A DNA stretch of 64,000 bases from Nocardioides silvaticus (GTDB lineage Bacteria > Actinomycetota > Actinomycetes > Propionibacteriales > Nocardioidaceae), in NCBI RefSeq assembly GCF_003160695.1, contig NZ_QGDD01000004.1, forward strand, positions 62,001 to 126,000. Reading direction: 5' to 3'. How positions within the stretch are numbered: position 1 is the first letter of the stretch; every line of letters begins with the position of its first letter. Position numbers and translations under genes: made by a program. The notes under the pieces are model-generated. The model saw only the letters and a list, made by a program, of their open reading frames with translations, ran no database searches and was not told the DNA's origin. This document shows positions 30,462 to 40,660 of this stretch, piece by piece.

Positions 30462-32789
30462 TCAGCTCGTGACGCGGTAGGCGTCGAACACGCCGGGGAT
30501 GCTTCGCACGCTCTTGAGCACCGTGTCGAGGTGCTTGGAGTCGGCCATCTCGAAGGTGAACCGGGTCTTGGCGACCCGGTCGCGGGTGGTGTTGAGGTTC
30601 GCCGACAGGATGTTCACGTGCGCGTCCGAGAGGACCATCGTGATGTCGGACAGCAGCCGGGCGCGGTCGAGCGCCTCGACCTGGATGTTGACGAGGAACG
30701 TGGTCTGGCCGGTCGGGGCCCACTCGACGTCGAGGAGCTTCTCGGGCTGGTCCAGCAGGTAGGCGGCGTTCGTGCAGTCCGTGCGGTGCACCGAGACGCC
30801 GCCGCCCTTGGTGACGAACCCGAGGATCGAGTCGGGCGGCACCGGCGTGCAGCACTTGGCGAGCTTGACCCACACGTCCGGGGCGCCCTTGACGATGACA
30901 CCGGCGTCGGTGCCGGGGGCGAGGCGGCGCGGGCGGCTGCGACGGCCGGTGATCGTGACGGCCTCGGCCAGGTCCTCCTGGGCTCCCTCGTCGCCGCCGT
31001 GCATCTCGATGACCCGTCGCACGACGCTCTGCGCGCCGAGGTTGCCCTCGCCCACCGCGGCGTAGAGCGACGAGACGTCGGCCAGCCGGAAGTGCTCGGC
31101 GACCTGGGTGAGCGACTCGTGGGTGAGCAGCCGCTTGAGGGGCAGCCCCTCCTTGCGCATCAGCTTGGCGATCTCGTTCTTCCCGTTCTCGATCGCCTCG
31201 TCGCGGCGCTCCTTGGTGAACCACTGCTTGATCTTCGAGCGGGCGCGTTGGGACTTCACGAAGTTCAGCCAGTCCCGGGACGGTCCAGCGGTCGGCGACT
31301 TGGACGTGAATACCTCGACGACGTCGCCGTTCTCGAGCGTGGACTCCAGCGGCACCAGCCGGCCGTTCACCCGTGAGCCGATCGTGTGGTGCCCGACCTC
31401 GGTGTGCACGGCGTAGGCGAAGTCGACCGGGGTGGAGCCCGACGGCAGCGCGATCACGTCGCCGCGCGGGGTGAACACGTAGGTCTCGGTCTGGTTGATC
31501 TCGAACCGCAGCGACTCCAGGAACTCCCCCGGGTCGTCGACCTCGCTCTGCCAGTCGAGCAGCTGGCGGACCCAGCTCATGTCGTCCATGTCGCCGCGCT
31601 TGTCGGTGTCGGCACCCGAGCGGCCGTCCTCCTTGTACTTCCAGTGCGCCGCGACGCCGTACTCGGCTCGCCGGTGCATGGCGAAGGTCCGGATCTGCAT
31701 CTCGACCGGCTTGCCCTGTGGCCCGATGACCGAGGTGTGGAGCGACTGGTACATGTTGAACTTCGGCATCGCGACGTAGTCCTTGAACCGGCCGAGGACC
31801 GGGTTCCACCGCGAGTGCAGCACGCCCAGGACGGCGTAGCAGTCGCGGTCCTCCTCGACGAGGATCCGGATGCCGACCAGGTCGTAGATGTCGGAGAAGT
31901 CGCGGCCGCCCACGATCATCTTCTGGTAGATCGAGTAGTAGTGCTTCGGACGGCCGGTGACCGTCGCCTTGATCTTGGCCTCGCGCAGGTCCTTCTCGAC
32001 CTGGGTGATCACCTCGGCCAGGAACTGGTCGCGCGAGGGCGCGCGCTCGGCCACCATCCGCACGATCTCGTCGTAGATCTTCGGGTGCAGGGTGGCGAAC
32101 GCGAGGTCCTCGAGCTCCCACTTGATGGTGTTCATGCCGAGCCGGTGGGCCAGCGGGGCGTAGATGTCGAGCGTCTCGCGCGCCGTGCGCTCCTGGCTCT
32201 TCTGCGGCACGTAGCGCAGTGTCCGCATGTTGTGGAGCCGGTCGGCCAGCTTGATGACGAGCACCCGGATGTCGCGCGACATCGCGACGATCATCTTGCG
32301 GATGGTCTCGGCCTGCGCGGAGTCGCCGTAGACGACCTTGTCGAGCTTGGTGACGCCGTCGACCAGCCGAGCGACCTCGTCGCCGAAGTCGCGGCGGCAC
32401 TCCTCGAGGGTGTACGGCGTGTCCTCGACGGTGTCGTGCAGGAGTGCGGCCACCAGGGTCGGCTCGGTCATGCCGATGCCGGCCAGGATGGTGGTCACCG
32501 CGAGCGGGTGGGTGATGTAGGGGTCGCCGCTCTTGCGCATCTGCGGGCCGTGCAGGCGCTCGGCGGTGAGGTAGGCGCGCTCCAGCAACGGGAGGTCGGC
32601 CTTCGGGTGGTTGGCGCGGACCGCGCGGAACAGCGGCTCGAGGACGGGGTTGGAGGTCGGCGTGCGCGTGCCCATCCGGGCCAGCCGTGCGCGCATACCG
32701 CGACCGCCGCCGCCGATGTCGCTCTGGCCGGTCGGCACCTCCGCCGGGCGCGCTGGAACCGGCCGGTCGCTGGCCCGTCCCTCACTCAT
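30462..32789 (-). CDS. rel: Bifunctional (p)ppGpp synthetase/hydrolase
   Basis: Rel makes and degrades the stringent-response alarmone. The 775-residue protein has the full architecture: HD hydrolase domain ([12 protein letters not shown], residues about 60-200), synthetase domain ([14 protein letters not shown], residues about 240-360), TGS domain ([23 protein letters not shown]) and a C-terminal ACT domain ([21 protein letters not shown]). It has both activities by motif: hydrolase HD and ED residues are intact. It follows apt with 29 bp between them, as in most actinobacteria. Confidence 0.96.
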   Translation of the reverse strand: MSEGRASDRPVPARPAEVPTGQSDIGGGGRGMRARLARMGTRTPTSNPVLEPLFRAVRANHPKADLPLLERAYLTAERLHGPQMRKSGDPYITHPLAVTTILAGIGMTEPTLVAALLHDTVEDTPYTLEECRRDFGDEVARLVDGVTKLDKVVYGDSAQAETIRKMIVAMSRDIRVLVIKLADRLHNMRTLRYVPQKSQERTARETLDIYAPLAHRLGMNTIKWELEDLAFATLHPKIYDEIVRMVAERAPSRDQFLAEVITQVEKDLREAKIKATVTGRPKHYYSIYQKMIVGGRDFSDIYDLVGIRILVEEDRDCYAVLGVLHSRWNPVLGRFKDYVAMPKFNMYQSLHTSVIGPQGKPVEMQIRTFAMHRRAEYGVAAHWKYKEDGRSGADTDKRGDMDDMSWVRQLLDWQSEVDDPGEFLESLRFEINQTETYVFTPRGDVIALPSGSTPVDFAYAVHTEVGHHTIGSRVNGRLVPLESTLENGDVVEVFTSKSPTAGPSRDWLNFVKSQRARSKIKQWFTKERRDEAIENGKNEIAKLMRKEGLPLKRLLTHESLTQVAEHFRLADVSSLYAAVGEGNLGAQSVVRRVIEMHGGDEGAQEDLAEAVTITGRRSRPRRLAPGTDAGVIVKGAPDVWVKLAKCCTPVPPDSILGFVTKGGGVSVHRTDCTNAAYLLDQPEKLLDVEWAPTGQTTFLVNIQVEALDRARLLSDITMVLSDAHVNILSANLNTTRDRVAKTRFTFEMADSKHLDTVLKSVRSIPGVFDAYRVTS

Positions 32790-32818
32790 GCACGGAGTCT
32801 ATTCACCTCGCCGAAGGG

Positions 32819-33385
32819 TCAGATCACCGACAGCACCGTCAGCGGGCTGTCGCCCACCGCGGCCCGGCCCGGGAGGAACGAGAGCTCCAGCAGGAAGGCC
32901 ATGGCCGCCACCGTGCCGCCACAGGCCGCGACGAGCTCGGCGGTGGCCCGGGCGGTGCCGCCGGTGGCGAGCACGTCGTCGACGACCAGCACCCGCTCAC
33001 CCGCCGTGATGCCGTCGCGGTGCACCTCGAGCACGGCCTCGCCGTACTCCAGGGCGTAGCCGACGGCGTGGGTCTCGCCGGGGAGCTTGCCGGCCTTGCG
33101 CACCGGCACGAAGCCGACGCCGAGCGCGAGCGCGACGGGTGCCGCGAGGATGAACCCGCGGGCCTCCATGCCGATCACCTTGTCGATGACGACCTCCCCG
33201 CCCTCGCGTCCGGCGTCCGCGAGCGCGGACACCACCGCGCCGAAGCCGGAGTGGTCGGCGAGCAGCGGGGTGATGTCCTTGAAGAGGATGCCCGGCTCCG
33301 GGAAGTCCGGGACGTCGCGTACCAGCCGGCCGATGGCCTCCTCGGCGGTGCGGAGGGTCGCCGTCGGGTCGACCGGGCCCGGCAC
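32819..33385 (-). CDS. apt: Adenine phosphoribosyltransferase
   Basis: Apt salvages adenine to AMP with PRPP. The 188-residue protein starts at GTG 33385, five bases after the secF stop. It carries FPEPGILFKDITPLL, the flexible-loop and hood region VGFVPVRKAGKLPGET, and the PRPP-binding motif RVLVVDDVLATGGTARAT. The secF-apt-rel order is conserved. A longer reading frame upstream overlaps secF and shows no homology. Purine salvage next to rel links nucleotide supply with alarmone synthesis. Confidence 0.95.
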   Translation of the reverse strand: MPGPVDPTATLRTAEEAIGRLVRDVPDFPEPGILFKDITPLLADHSGFGAVVSALADAGREGGEVVIDKVIGMEARGFILAAPVALALGVGFVPVRKAGKLPGETHAVGYALEYGEAVLEVHRDGITAGERVLVVDDVLATGGTARATAELVAACGGTVAAMAFLLELSFLPGRAAVGDSPLTVLSVI

Positions 33386-33390
33386 CGTGC

Positions 33391-34638
33391 CTACTTCTTG
33401 CCGCGCTTGGAACGGGTCTGCCGAACCGGCTGCTGCCGGCCCGAGGCGTTGCTCGTCGAGACCGGGCGCTGCTGGGTCGGCGCGACCCGGCCCTTGCCGA
33501 TGGCGTCCTCCGAGGACCGGGGCCGGTTGCCCGGCTCCGCCTCGTCGTTCTCCGAGCGCGCCGGCCGCGCAGGCCGGTCGGCGTCGGTCTCGTCGGCGAC
33601 CGGCATGTCTTCCTTGAAGACCGGGACCGTCGCGTAGCGGTCGGCCATGGCGCGCTTGCGCGCCTTGGCGCGGCGGGCCTGCTCGACCACCTCGGTCTCG
33701 GAGGACTTGAGGTGCACGAGGATGCGGGGGGCCAGCATCACTGAGGAGTAGACGCCGGCGGCCATGCCGACGAACTGCGCGAGCGCGAGGTCCTGCAGGG
33801 AGCTCGCGCCCAGCTGGACCGCGCTCACGTAGAGGATCGCGCCGATCGGGATCAGCGCCACGATGCTGGTGTTGATCGAGCGCACCAGGGTCTGGTTGAC
33901 CGCGAGGTTGGCGGCCTCGGCGTAGGTCTCGCTGCTCTTGCGCAGCGTGGTGGTGTTCTCCTTGACCTTGTCGAACACGACCACCGTGTCGTAGAGCGAG
34001 AACCCGAGGATCGCCAGCAGACCGGTCACTGCGGCCGGCGTCACCTGGAAGCCGGACAGCGCGTAGACGGCGATCGTGATGAGGATGTCGTGAGCCAGCG
34101 CCACGAGCGCCGCCACCGACATCTTCCACTCGCGGAAGTAGCCCCAGATGAACAGGACCACGATCACCAGGAAGACGCCGATGCCGATGAGGGCGCGCTC
34201 GGCGACCTCCTGGCCCCAGCTGGGCCCGACGTCCTGGACGGAGATGTCCTCGGTGGGCTCCACGTCGGGGAACAGCTCGGTGATGATCGCCTGGCTCTCG
34301 TCCTCCGCGGCGTCGTCGAGCGACTCGGTGGTGAGCACGAGCGAGTTGCCGCCGGCGGTGGTGACGGCCGGGTTCGCTGCGCCCTCGATGTCCGCATCGG
34401 CGATCGCCTCGCGGAGGTCGTCGGCGTCGGCCTGGTCGACCCCTGCCGAGACCGTGATCTTCTGCTCGGTGCCGCCGCGGAACTCCACGCCGAAGTTGAG
34501 CGGCTTGGCGATGATGATGGCGATCGCGAGACCCACCAGCACCGCGGTGATGCCGTACCAGAGGCCCTTGCGGCCGATGAAGTCGATCGACTTCCGGCCG
34601 TTGTAGAGGTCGTTGCCGAGCCGGGACATCTTGCCCAT
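33391..34638 (-). CDS. secF: Protein translocase subunit SecF
   Basis: SecF with SecD uses the proton gradient to help pull proteins out of the Sec channel. The ATG at 34638 overlaps the secD stop (ATGA) and gives a 415-residue protein. It has an N-terminal membrane helix, the periplasmic P4-like domain (GVEFRGGTEQKI, ALIGIGVFLVIVVLFIWGYF following) and the SecD/SecF signature ILGFSLYDTVVVFDKVKEN. The C-terminal about 75 residues are hydrophilic and disordered. Residues 393-398 (VSTSNA) align in frame with the dispersed repeat. Confidence 0.96.
   Translation of the reverse strand: MGKMSRLGNDLYNGRKSIDFIGRKGLWYGITAVLVGLAIAIIIAKPLNFGVEFRGGTEQKITVSAGVDQADADDLREAIADADIEGAANPAVTTAGGNSLVLTTESLDDAAEDESQAIITELFPDVEPTEDISVQDVGPSWGQEVAERALIGIGVFLVIVVLFIWGYFREWKMSVAALVALAHDILITIAVYALSGFQVTPAAVTGLLAILGFSLYDTVVVFDKVKENTTTLRKSSETYAEAANLAVNQTLVRSINTSIVALIPIGAILYVSAVQLGASSLQDLALAQFVGMAAGVYSSVMLAPRILVHLKSSETEVVEQARRAKARKRAMADRYATVPVFKEDMPVADETDADRPARPARSENDEAEPGNRPRSSEDAIGKGRVAPTQQRPVSTSNASGRQQPVRQTRSKRGKK
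33445..33463. repeat. Degenerate dispersed repeat in the secF C-terminal tail
   Basis: GGCGTTGCTCGTCGAGACC matches 15 of 19 bases of the rarA copy of the element. It encodes VSTSNA in the disordered tail of SecF, in the same frame as the other genic copies. Confidence 0.4.
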
Positions 34639-36383
34639 CAGGCGTTCCCTCCTGCCGTCTTCGGCGCTCGCACGACGGGAGCGTCCATGCCCAGCGTCTC
34701 CGGGCTCAGGCCGGACCACTTCCGTCCGGAGTTGAAGGCCTTGAACTGCGCCAGCCACGAGACCAGCGGCTTGGTGAACCAGAACAGGACCGCGAGGTCG
34801 ATCAGCGTCGACAGCCCGAGCGCGAAGCCGAAGCCCTTCACGGCACCGGTCGCGAACAGGTAGAGGATCAGCGCTGCGAGCAGGTTGACGGTGTTGGCCG
34901 CGAACCGGGTGACCCGCGCCCGGGCCCAGCCGGTCTCCACTGCGACCCGCATCGACTTGCCCTCACGCATCTCGTCGCGGATGCGTTCGAAGTAGATGAC
35001 GAACGAGTCAGCGGTGATGCCGACGGCGATGATGAAGCCGGCGATGCCGGGCAGGGTCAGCGTGAACCCGGCCGACTCGCTCAGCAGCAGCACCATCGCG
35101 TAGGTGACGCCGGCGGCGACGAACAGCGAGCTGACGACGACCAGGCCCAGGCCGCGGTAGTAGAGCAGGCAGTACAGCATCACCAGGCCGAGCCCGATGG
35201 CGCCCGCGGTGAGGCCCGCCGACAGCTGGTCGCCGGCCAGGGAGGGTCCGATGTCCTCGGTGGTGACGTCCTTGTCGAAGGAGATCGGGAGTGCACCGAA
35301 CTTCAGGCTGTTGGCGAGGTCGGTGGCGCTCTGCTCGTCGAAGTCACCGGTGATCTGCGAGTTGCCGTCGCGGATGACCGCCTGCATCACGGGCGCGGAG
35401 AGCACCTGGCCGTCGAGCACGATCGCGAACTGGCGACCGGTCTCGGCCAGCTGCTCGGAGATCGTCTCGAAGTCGTCCTCGCCGCCGGTGGAGCCCTCCG
35501 GGTGGGCCTTGTCCTTGTCGTTGCCGATGTCGAGGGTCACGGCCCACTCGACCTCGCCCTGCGGGATGCCCGCGCCTGCGTCGGAGAGCTCGGTGCCCTC
35601 GATCACCGACCGGGAGAGGAGGTACTTGATGACCGAGTCACCGCGCACCTCGCAGGCGACCAACGGCTTGTCGGGGTCGTCCTCCTGCGGAGCGGGCGTC
35701 GTCTGGCCCTGGGCGTCGGTCTGGACGAGCGTGCCGTCGTCGTTGCACTCGAGCGAGTTGTAGAGCGCGATCGACTCCTGGTCCGGCGCCGTGGCCCACG
35801 CGAGCTCGCCCTCGGCGGTGCCGGCCCCCGCGGCGACGTCCTCGTCCTCGGGCTCCGTCGGTGTGTCGGTCGGGCTGGTGGTGTCGGTGGGGCTCGCGGT
35901 GTCGGACGGGTCGTTCTTGTCCTTGTCCTTGTTCTTCGGCTTGTCGCTCGGCTCGGCGGTGAGCGAGAGCGGGGCCCGGCCCAGCGGGCTGCCGGTCGCG
36001 CAGGGTCCGGTGTTGGAGTCGCTGGAGCAGGCCACCAGTCGGAACCGCAGCTGCGCCGTGCGCTGCACCAGCTCCTGGAGCTCGCGCCGGTTCTCGGTGG
36101 ACCCGGGGATCTCCACGACGATGTACTTGCCCGACTGCGCGGTCACCTCGGCCTCAGTCGTGCCGCGGGCGTTGACGCGCTGGTCGATGATCCGCCGGGC
36201 CTCGTCGAAGTTCTCGTCCGACGGACTGCCGTTGGCCGTCAGCGTGATCCGGAGACCGCCCTGGAGGTCGAGACCGAGCGCAGGCTTCCAGGTGCCCGCC
36301 AGGGCGACCAGCCCGAAGACGATGGCGACGCCGACGAAGAAGGTGATCAGGGTCCGGCCGGGCCGGTGACGACGGGTCGCCAC
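34638..36383 (-). CDS. secD: Protein translocase subunit SecD
   Basis: SecD is the larger SecDF partner. The GTG at 36383, one base after the yajC stop, gives 581 residues. It has an N-terminal membrane helix (ITFFVGVAIVFGLVALAG), LGLDLQGGLRITL, a large extracytoplasmic domain and five C-terminal helices with GIAGFIIAVGITADSFVIYFERIRDE, which holds the proton-relay Asp region. A low-complexity insert of about 45 residues, rich in Lys/Asp then Ser/Pro/Thr (KNKDKDKND, SPTDTTSPTDT), interrupts the periplasmic domain around residues 140-185, as in other actinobacterial SecDs. Confidence 0.96.
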   Translation of the reverse strand: MATRRHRPGRTLITFFVGVAIVFGLVALAGTWKPALGLDLQGGLRITLTANGSPSDENFDEARRIIDQRVNARGTTEAEVTAQSGKYIVVEIPGSTENRRELQELVQRTAQLRFRLVACSSDSNTGPCATGSPLGRAPLSLTAEPSDKPKNKDKDKNDPSDTASPTDTTSPTDTPTEPEDEDVAAGAGTAEGELAWATAPDQESIALYNSLECNDDGTLVQTDAQGQTTPAPQEDDPDKPLVACEVRGDSVIKYLLSRSVIEGTELSDAGAGIPQGEVEWAVTLDIGNDKDKAHPEGSTGGEDDFETISEQLAETGRQFAIVLDGQVLSAPVMQAVIRDGNSQITGDFDEQSATDLANSLKFGALPISFDKDVTTEDIGPSLAGDQLSAGLTAGAIGLGLVMLYCLLYYRGLGLVVVSSLFVAAGVTYAMVLLLSESAGFTLTLPGIAGFIIAVGITADSFVIYFERIRDEMREGKSMRVAVETGWARARVTRFAANTVNLLAALILYLFATGAVKGFGFALGLSTLIDLAVLFWFTKPLVSWLAQFKAFNSGRKWSGLSPETLGMDAPVVRAPKTAGGNA

Positions 36384-36384
36384 G

Positions 36385-36723
36385 TCAGCGCTCCTCGGTG
36401 TCTGCGTCGGTGGTGGTTTGGTCCTGGGCCGCCTCGACCTCGGCCGGGGCGGTGTCCTCGCCGTCCTCACGGACCACGGAGCCCACGGCACCGCGGGCCA
36501 CCTTGACGTGCACGCCGGGCGCGACCTCGAGGGTGATGGTGGCGTCCTCGGTCGCGACGACGGTGCCGAAGATGCCCGAGGTGAGCACGACGGTCTCCCC
36601 GGGCGCGATGGACGACTGCACCTGGGCGATCTGCTTCTGCCGGCGCGCAGCCGGACGCAGGATCAGCAGCCAGAAGATCGCAACGATCGCGACGATCCAC
36701 AGCAGGGGCGCGATTTCCTTCAC
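36385..36723 (-). CDS. yajC: Sec translocon accessory protein YajC
   Basis: YajC is a small SecDF-associated membrane protein of unclear role. The GTG at 36723 (VKEIAPLLWIVAIVAIFWLL) gives 112 residues; the longer frame back to 36837 lacks homology. It has one N-terminal membrane helix, RPAARRQKQ, the family motif LTSGIFGTVVATEDATITLEVAPGV (split by its own loop) and a C-terminal acidic tail. It leads the yajC-secD-secF set; ruvB ends 160 bp upstream in a gap where I see no gene. Confidence 0.93.
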   Translation of the reverse strand: MKEIAPLLWIVAIVAIFWLLILRPAARRQKQIAQVQSSIAPGETVVLTSGIFGTVVATEDATITLEVAPGVHVKVARGAVGSVVREDGEDTAPAEVEAAQDQTTTDADTEER

Positions 36724-36882
36724 CAAAGAGCCTTCCGAGGTTTCCTCAAGGACGCGGCCCACGACCGGATCCGGGCAGCCGCACGGAGCCCGGGCGGGCC
36801 GACGGGCAAGTGTAGCCGCGCGTGTTGCGCGGACCACATCGCCGTACGCCTGTCGGCGAGCGTGGCGGGCGAGCGACCCGGG

Positions 36883-37971
36883 CTACTCCTCGAACAGGGT
36901 GGGGTCGGACGCGGCGGCGGGGTCCGCCGGCACCGGCGGCGGGGCCAGCCCGAGGTGCTCCCACGCAGCGGCGGTCGCGATCCGGCCACGCGGGGTGCGG
37001 GCGAGGAACCCGACCCTGACGAGGAAGGGCTCGGCCACCTCCTCGACCGTCTCGCGCTCCTCGCCGACAGCCACCGCGAGCGTGGAGACGCCGACCGGGC
37101 CACCTCCGAAACGACGGCACAGCGCGTCGATCACGGCGCGGTCGAGCCGGTCGAGGCCGAGCTGGTCGACCTCGTAGAGGTCGAGGGCGGCGTGCGCGAC
37201 CGGGTGGGTGACCACCCCGTCGGCGCGGACCTGGGCGTAGTCGCGGACCCGGCGCAGCAGCCGGTTGGCGATCCGCGGTGTGCCCCGGGAGCGGGACGCG
37301 ATCTCGGCCGAGCCCTCCTGGGTGAGGTTCACGTCGAGCAGCCCGGCCGACCGATGCACGATCCGGTCGAGGTCGGCCGGGTCGTAGAACTCGAGGTGGG
37401 CGGTGAACCCGAACCGGTCGCGGAGCGGACCGGGCAGCAGGCCGGCGCGGGTCGTGGCGCCGACGAGCGTGAACGGCGGGATCTCCAGCGGGATCGCGGT
37501 GGCCCCTGGGCCCTTGCCGATGACGACGTCGACCCGGAAGTCCTCCATCGCCATGTAGAGCATCTCCTCCGCCGGTCGCGACATCCGGTGGATCTCGTCG
37601 ACGAAGAGGACGTCGCCCTCGTTGAGGCCGGACAGGATCGCCGCGAGGTCGCCGGCGTGGGTGATCGCCGGGCCGCTGGTGAGCCGGAGCGGGGCGTTCA
37701 TCTCGTGGGCGATGATCATGGCGAGGGTGGTCTTGCCGAGTCCCGGCGGGCCGGACAGCAGCACGTGGTCGGGTGCCCTCCCCCGGCGGCGGGCCGCCTC
37801 GAGGACCAGGCCGAGCTGGTCGCGCACCCGGGTCTGTCCCACGACCTCGTCGAGGCTACGGGGCCGCAGCGCGGCCTCGACCGCGCGCTCGTCGCCCTCG
37901 GCCTCCAACGCGGTGAGCGACCGGAGGTGCGCGTCCTCCGCGACGTCGAGGTCGTCCTCGTGGAACCCCAT
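36883..37971 (-). CDS. ruvB: Holliday junction branch migration ATPase RuvB
   Basis: RuvB is the hexameric AAA+ motor that drives branch migration with RuvA. The 362-residue protein has [15 protein letters not shown], Walker [15 protein letters not shown], Walker [13 protein letters not shown], the beta-hairpin region that contacts RuvA, sensor 1 GATTRAG and the C-terminal winged helix. The start at 37971 is three bases past the ruvA stop. It completes the contiguous ruvC-ruvA-ruvB operon. Confidence 0.97.
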   Translation of the reverse strand: MGFHEDDLDVAEDAHLRSLTALEAEGDERAVEAALRPRSLDEVVGQTRVRDQLGLVLEAARRRGRAPDHVLLSGPPGLGKTTLAMIIAHEMNAPLRLTSGPAITHAGDLAAILSGLNEGDVLFVDEIHRMSRPAEEMLYMAMEDFRVDVVIGKGPGATAIPLEIPPFTLVGATTRAGLLPGPLRDRFGFTAHLEFYDPADLDRIVHRSAGLLDVNLTQEGSAEIASRSRGTPRIANRLLRRVRDYAQVRADGVVTHPVAHAALDLYEVDQLGLDRLDRAVIDALCRRFGGGPVGVSTLAVAVGEERETVEEVAEPFLVRVGFLARTPRGRIATAAAWEHLGLAPPPVPADPAAASDPTLFEE

Positions 37972-37974
37972 CGG

Positions 37975-38589
37975 TCAGGCCTTCGAGAGCATGCGAAGGG
38001 CGAGGCGCAGCATCGTGGCGACGTCGACCTCGGTGGTCGCGCCGGTCGATACCCCCGCCTGCTCGGACACGGCTTCGACCGCCTTGTCGGCGTCCTTCGC
38101 GTTGTAGCCGAGGCCCACCAGGCCCTGGGCCACCTGGTCCCGCCAGGGTGCGGCCGGCGCAGCGGGCGCGGCGGCGCCGCGGCCGGTCGGTGCGCCGATC
38201 CGGTCCTTCAGCTCGAGGATGATCCGCTGCGCGCCCTTCTGGCCGATGCCGGGCACCTTCGTGAGCGTCTTGACGTCGTCGACGGCGATCGCGGTCCGCA
38301 CGCCGTCGGGCGAGAGCACCGCGAGCATCGCCTGGGCGAGCTTCGGGCCGACCCCGGAGGCGGTCTGCACGAGCTCGAAGACCGCCTTCTCGTCCTCGTC
38401 GGCGAAGCCGAACAGTGTGAGCGAGTCCTCGCGCACCACCAGGCTCGACGGCAGCGAGGCCTCCTGGCCGGTGCGCAACGTGGCGAGCGTGCCGGGCGTG
38501 CACATCAGCTCGAGGCCGACGCCGCCGACCTCGAGCACCGCGCTGGACAGGGTGACGGCCGCGACCCGGCCCCGGACGTGAGCGATCAT
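37975..38589 (-). CDS. ruvA: Holliday junction branch migration protein RuvA
   Basis: RuvA binds the four-way junction and recruits RuvB. The ATG at 38589 overlaps the ruvC stop (ATGA); the product has 204 residues. It has the N-terminal OB fold ([12 protein letters not shown]), two helix-hairpin-helix motifs ([14 protein letters not shown] and [18 protein letters not shown]), an Ala-rich flexible linker with [13 protein letters not shown], and the C-terminal domain III ([19 protein letters not shown]) that contacts RuvB. Confidence 0.97.
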   Translation of the reverse strand: MIAHVRGRVAAVTLSSAVLEVGGVGLELMCTPGTLATLRTGQEASLPSSLVVREDSLTLFGFADEDEKAVFELVQTASGVGPKLAQAMLAVLSPDGVRTAIAVDDVKTLTKVPGIGQKGAQRIILELKDRIGAPTGRGAAAPAAPAAPWRDQVAQGLVGLGYNAKDADKAVEAVSEQAGVSTGATTEVDVATMLRLALRMLSKA

Positions 38590-39107
38590 CGCCTTCCTCC
38601 CGCAGCCGCGACGGCTGCATCGATGCGTGCCTGGGCCCCACCCCGCCAGATGTGGGTGATCGCGAGCGCCAGCGCGTCCGCGGCGTCCGCCGGCTTCGGC
38701 ATCGCGTCGAGACGCAGGATCCGGGTGACCATCATCCCGACCTGTGCCTTGTCGGCGCGCCCGTTGCCGGAGACCGCGGCCTTGACCTCGCTCGGCGTGT
38801 GCAGCGCGATCGGCAGGCCGCGCCGGGCGGCGCACACCATCGCGATCCCGCTCGCCTGCGCGGTGCCCATGACCGTGCTGACGTCGGACCGGGCGAAGAC
38901 CCGCTCGACGGCGACGGCTTCGGGCCGGTGCTCCTCGATCCACGCGTCGATGCCGCGCTCGATCGAGACCAGCCGCTCGGGCACGGCCAGCTGCGAGGAC
39001 GTGCGGATGACGTTGACGTCGACCAGCCGCAGCGGCCGACCGACGTCGCCCTCGACCACGCCCATGCCGCAACGGGTCAGACCGGGGTCGATCCCGAGCA
39101 CGCGCAT
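38586..39107 (-). CDS. ruvC: Crossover junction endodeoxyribonuclease RuvC
   Basis: RuvC cuts Holliday junctions. The ATG at 39107 follows a GGAAGGGTG box and gives [20 protein letters not shown], the normal N-terminus with the first catalytic Asp; the frame start at 39128 is less likely. The other acidic residues lie in AVERVFA and in the C-terminal [16 protein letters not shown]. The protein has 173 residues. It is the first gene of the ruvCAB operon, 145 bp after yebC. Confidence 0.96.
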   Translation of the reverse strand: MRVLGIDPGLTRCGMGVVEGDVGRPLRLVDVNVIRTSSQLAVPERLVSIERGIDAWIEEHRPEAVAVERVFARSDVSTVMGTAQASGIAMVCAARRGLPIALHTPSEVKAAVSGNGRADKAQVGMMVTRILRLDAMPKPADAADALALAITHIWRGGAQARIDAAVAAAGGRR

Positions 39108-39167
39108 GGACACCCTTCCGTCGAACACCTGTTCGGCGTCAACGTTAGGTCTGCGTCCGTCCCACCG

Positions 39168-39221
39168 GGTCTCGACACGCCGGACGCGACCTCGTTCCTC
39201 GGTCGCGCGGCTCGCTCGACC
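39168..39221. repeat. Dispersed repeat relative with internal hairpin between yebC and ruvC
   Basis: The segment begins GGTCTCGACACGCC and ends GCTCGACC, like a long version of the palindromic element. Inside, CGCGACC at 39185-39191 and GGTCGCG at 39201-39207 form a seven-base stem around TCGTTCCTC. It fills much of the 145-bp gap and may act as an RNA hairpin upstream of ruvC. Confidence 0.55.
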
Positions 39222-39251
39222 GCCATCAGCGAGTCCGCTGAGGCGGCCTCG

Positions 39252-40019
39252 CTACGCCTCCACGGCCTCCATGACGTCGTCCGGGACGTCGGCGTTGACG
39301 AACACGTTCTGCACGTCGTCGAGGTCGTCGACCGCGTCGACCAGGCGGAACACCTTCTCCGCGGCCGCGGGCTCGGAGACCGGGATGTCCATCGAGGCGA
39401 CGAACTGCACCTCGGCTGAGTCGTAGTCGATCCCGGCTGCCTGCAGCGCCGTACGCACTGCGACGACGTCGGTGGCCTCGGACTGCACCTCGAAGCTCTC
39501 GCCGAGGTCGATGACCTCCTCCGCGCCCGCGTCGAGGGTGGCCTCGAGGACGTCGTCCTCGGAGACCTCCTTGCCCTCCTGCGACTTCGGCACGACGACG
39601 ACGCCCTTGCGGTTGAAGAGGCGTGAGACCGAGCCGGGGTCGGCCATCGTGCCGCCGTTGCGGGTGACCGCGGTGCGCACCTCCATGGCCGCCCGGTTGC
39701 GGTTGTCGGTGAGGCACTCTACGAGGAGCGCAACGCCCTGCGGGCCGTAGACCTCGTACATGATCGTCTCGTAGTCGACCCCGCCGCCCTCGAGACCGCC
39801 GCCGCGCTTGACCGCGGAGTCGATGTTCTTGTTGGGGACCGACTGCTTCTTCGCCTTCTGGATGGCGTCGTAGAGCGTGGGGTTGCCGGCCGGGTCAGGA
39901 CCGCCCATCTTGGCCGCGATCTCGATGTTCTTGATCAGCTTGGCGAACAGCTTGCCGCGCTTGGCGTCGATGACCGCCTTCTTGTGCTTGGTGGTCGCCC
40001 ACTTGGAGTGGCCAGACAT
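39252..40019 (-). CDS. YebC/PmpR-family protein (TACO1 family)
   Basis: A 255-residue member of the YebC/TACO1 family, described as transcription regulators or as ribosome-associated factors that relieve polyproline stalling. The family pattern is clear: [30 protein letters not shown] at the N-terminus (in two pieces of the signature), [40 protein letters not shown] and a C-terminal [12 protein letters not shown]. It sits between pdxT and ruvC, its standard actinobacterial position. Confidence 0.95.
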   Translation of the reverse strand: MSGHSKWATTKHKKAVIDAKRGKLFAKLIKNIEIAAKMGGPDPAGNPTLYDAIQKAKKQSVPNKNIDSAVKRGGGLEGGGVDYETIMYEVYGPQGVALLVECLTDNRNRAAMEVRTAVTRNGGTMADPGSVSRLFNRKGVVVVPKSQEGKEVSEDDVLEATLDAGAEEVIDLGESFEVQSEATDVVAVRTALQAAGIDYDSAEVQFVASMDIPVSEPAAAEKVFRLVDAVDDLDDVQNVFVNADVPDDVMEAVEA

Positions 40020-40054
40020 CTACTTCCTCTTCCGACTCGACAACGCCAGCGATC

Positions 40055-40630
40055 TTACTGGCGCACCAGATCCAGGAAGAGCCGGTGCAGGCGGCCGTCG
40101 TCGGCCACCTCCGGGTGGAACGACGTCGCCAGCAGGTGGTCCTGGCGTACGGCGACCGGATGCCCCTCGGCCTCGGCGAGCACCTCGACCTCCGCGCCGA
40201 CCTGCTCGACCCACGGCGCCCGGATGAACACCGCGTGCACCGGTCGGTCGAGCCCCTTCACGTCCAGGTCGGACTCGAACGAGTCGACCTGCCGACCGAA
40301 CGCGTTGCGCCGCACCGTCACGTCGAGCCCGCCGATGGTCTCCTGGCCGGCGACGCCGTCGAGGATCCGGTCCGCCAGCAGGATCATCCCGGCGCAGGTG
40401 CCGAACGTCGGCATCCCGGACCCGACTCGCTCGCGGAGCGGGTCGAGCAGGTCGAACGTCCGCGCGAGCTTCGCCATCGTCGTCGACTCCCCGCCCGGCA
40501 GCACCAGCCCGTCGCACCGCGCGAGCTCCTCCGGACGTCGCACCGTGAACGCGTCCGCCCCGAGCGCTGTGAGCGTCTGCAGGTGCTCACGGACGTCGCC
40601 CTGGAGGGCGAACACACCGATGCTGGTCAC
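40055..40630 (-). CDS. pdxT: Pyridoxal 5'-phosphate synthase glutaminase subunit
   Basis: PdxT hydrolyses glutamine and channels ammonia to PdxS for PLP synthesis. The 191-residue class I glutaminase shows [28 protein letters not shown], the nucleophile motif [10 protein letters not shown] and the His-Glu pair in [14 protein letters not shown]. Its partner pdxS is 4.5 kb away at 45169, separated by a SipW-type export module and two other genes, whereas the two are usually close in actinobacteria. Confidence 0.96.
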   Translation of the reverse strand: MTSIGVFALQGDVREHLQTLTALGADAFTVRRPEELARCDGLVLPGGESTTMAKLARTFDLLDPLRERVGSGMPTFGTCAGMILLADRILDGVAGQETIGGLDVTVRRNAFGRQVDSFESDLDVKGLDRPVHAVFIRAPWVEQVGAEVEVLAEAEGHPVAVRQDHLLATSFHPEVADDGRLHRLFLDLVRQ

Positions 40631-40660
40631 GCGGACAAGCCTAGGGACGTGCCTGTGCTG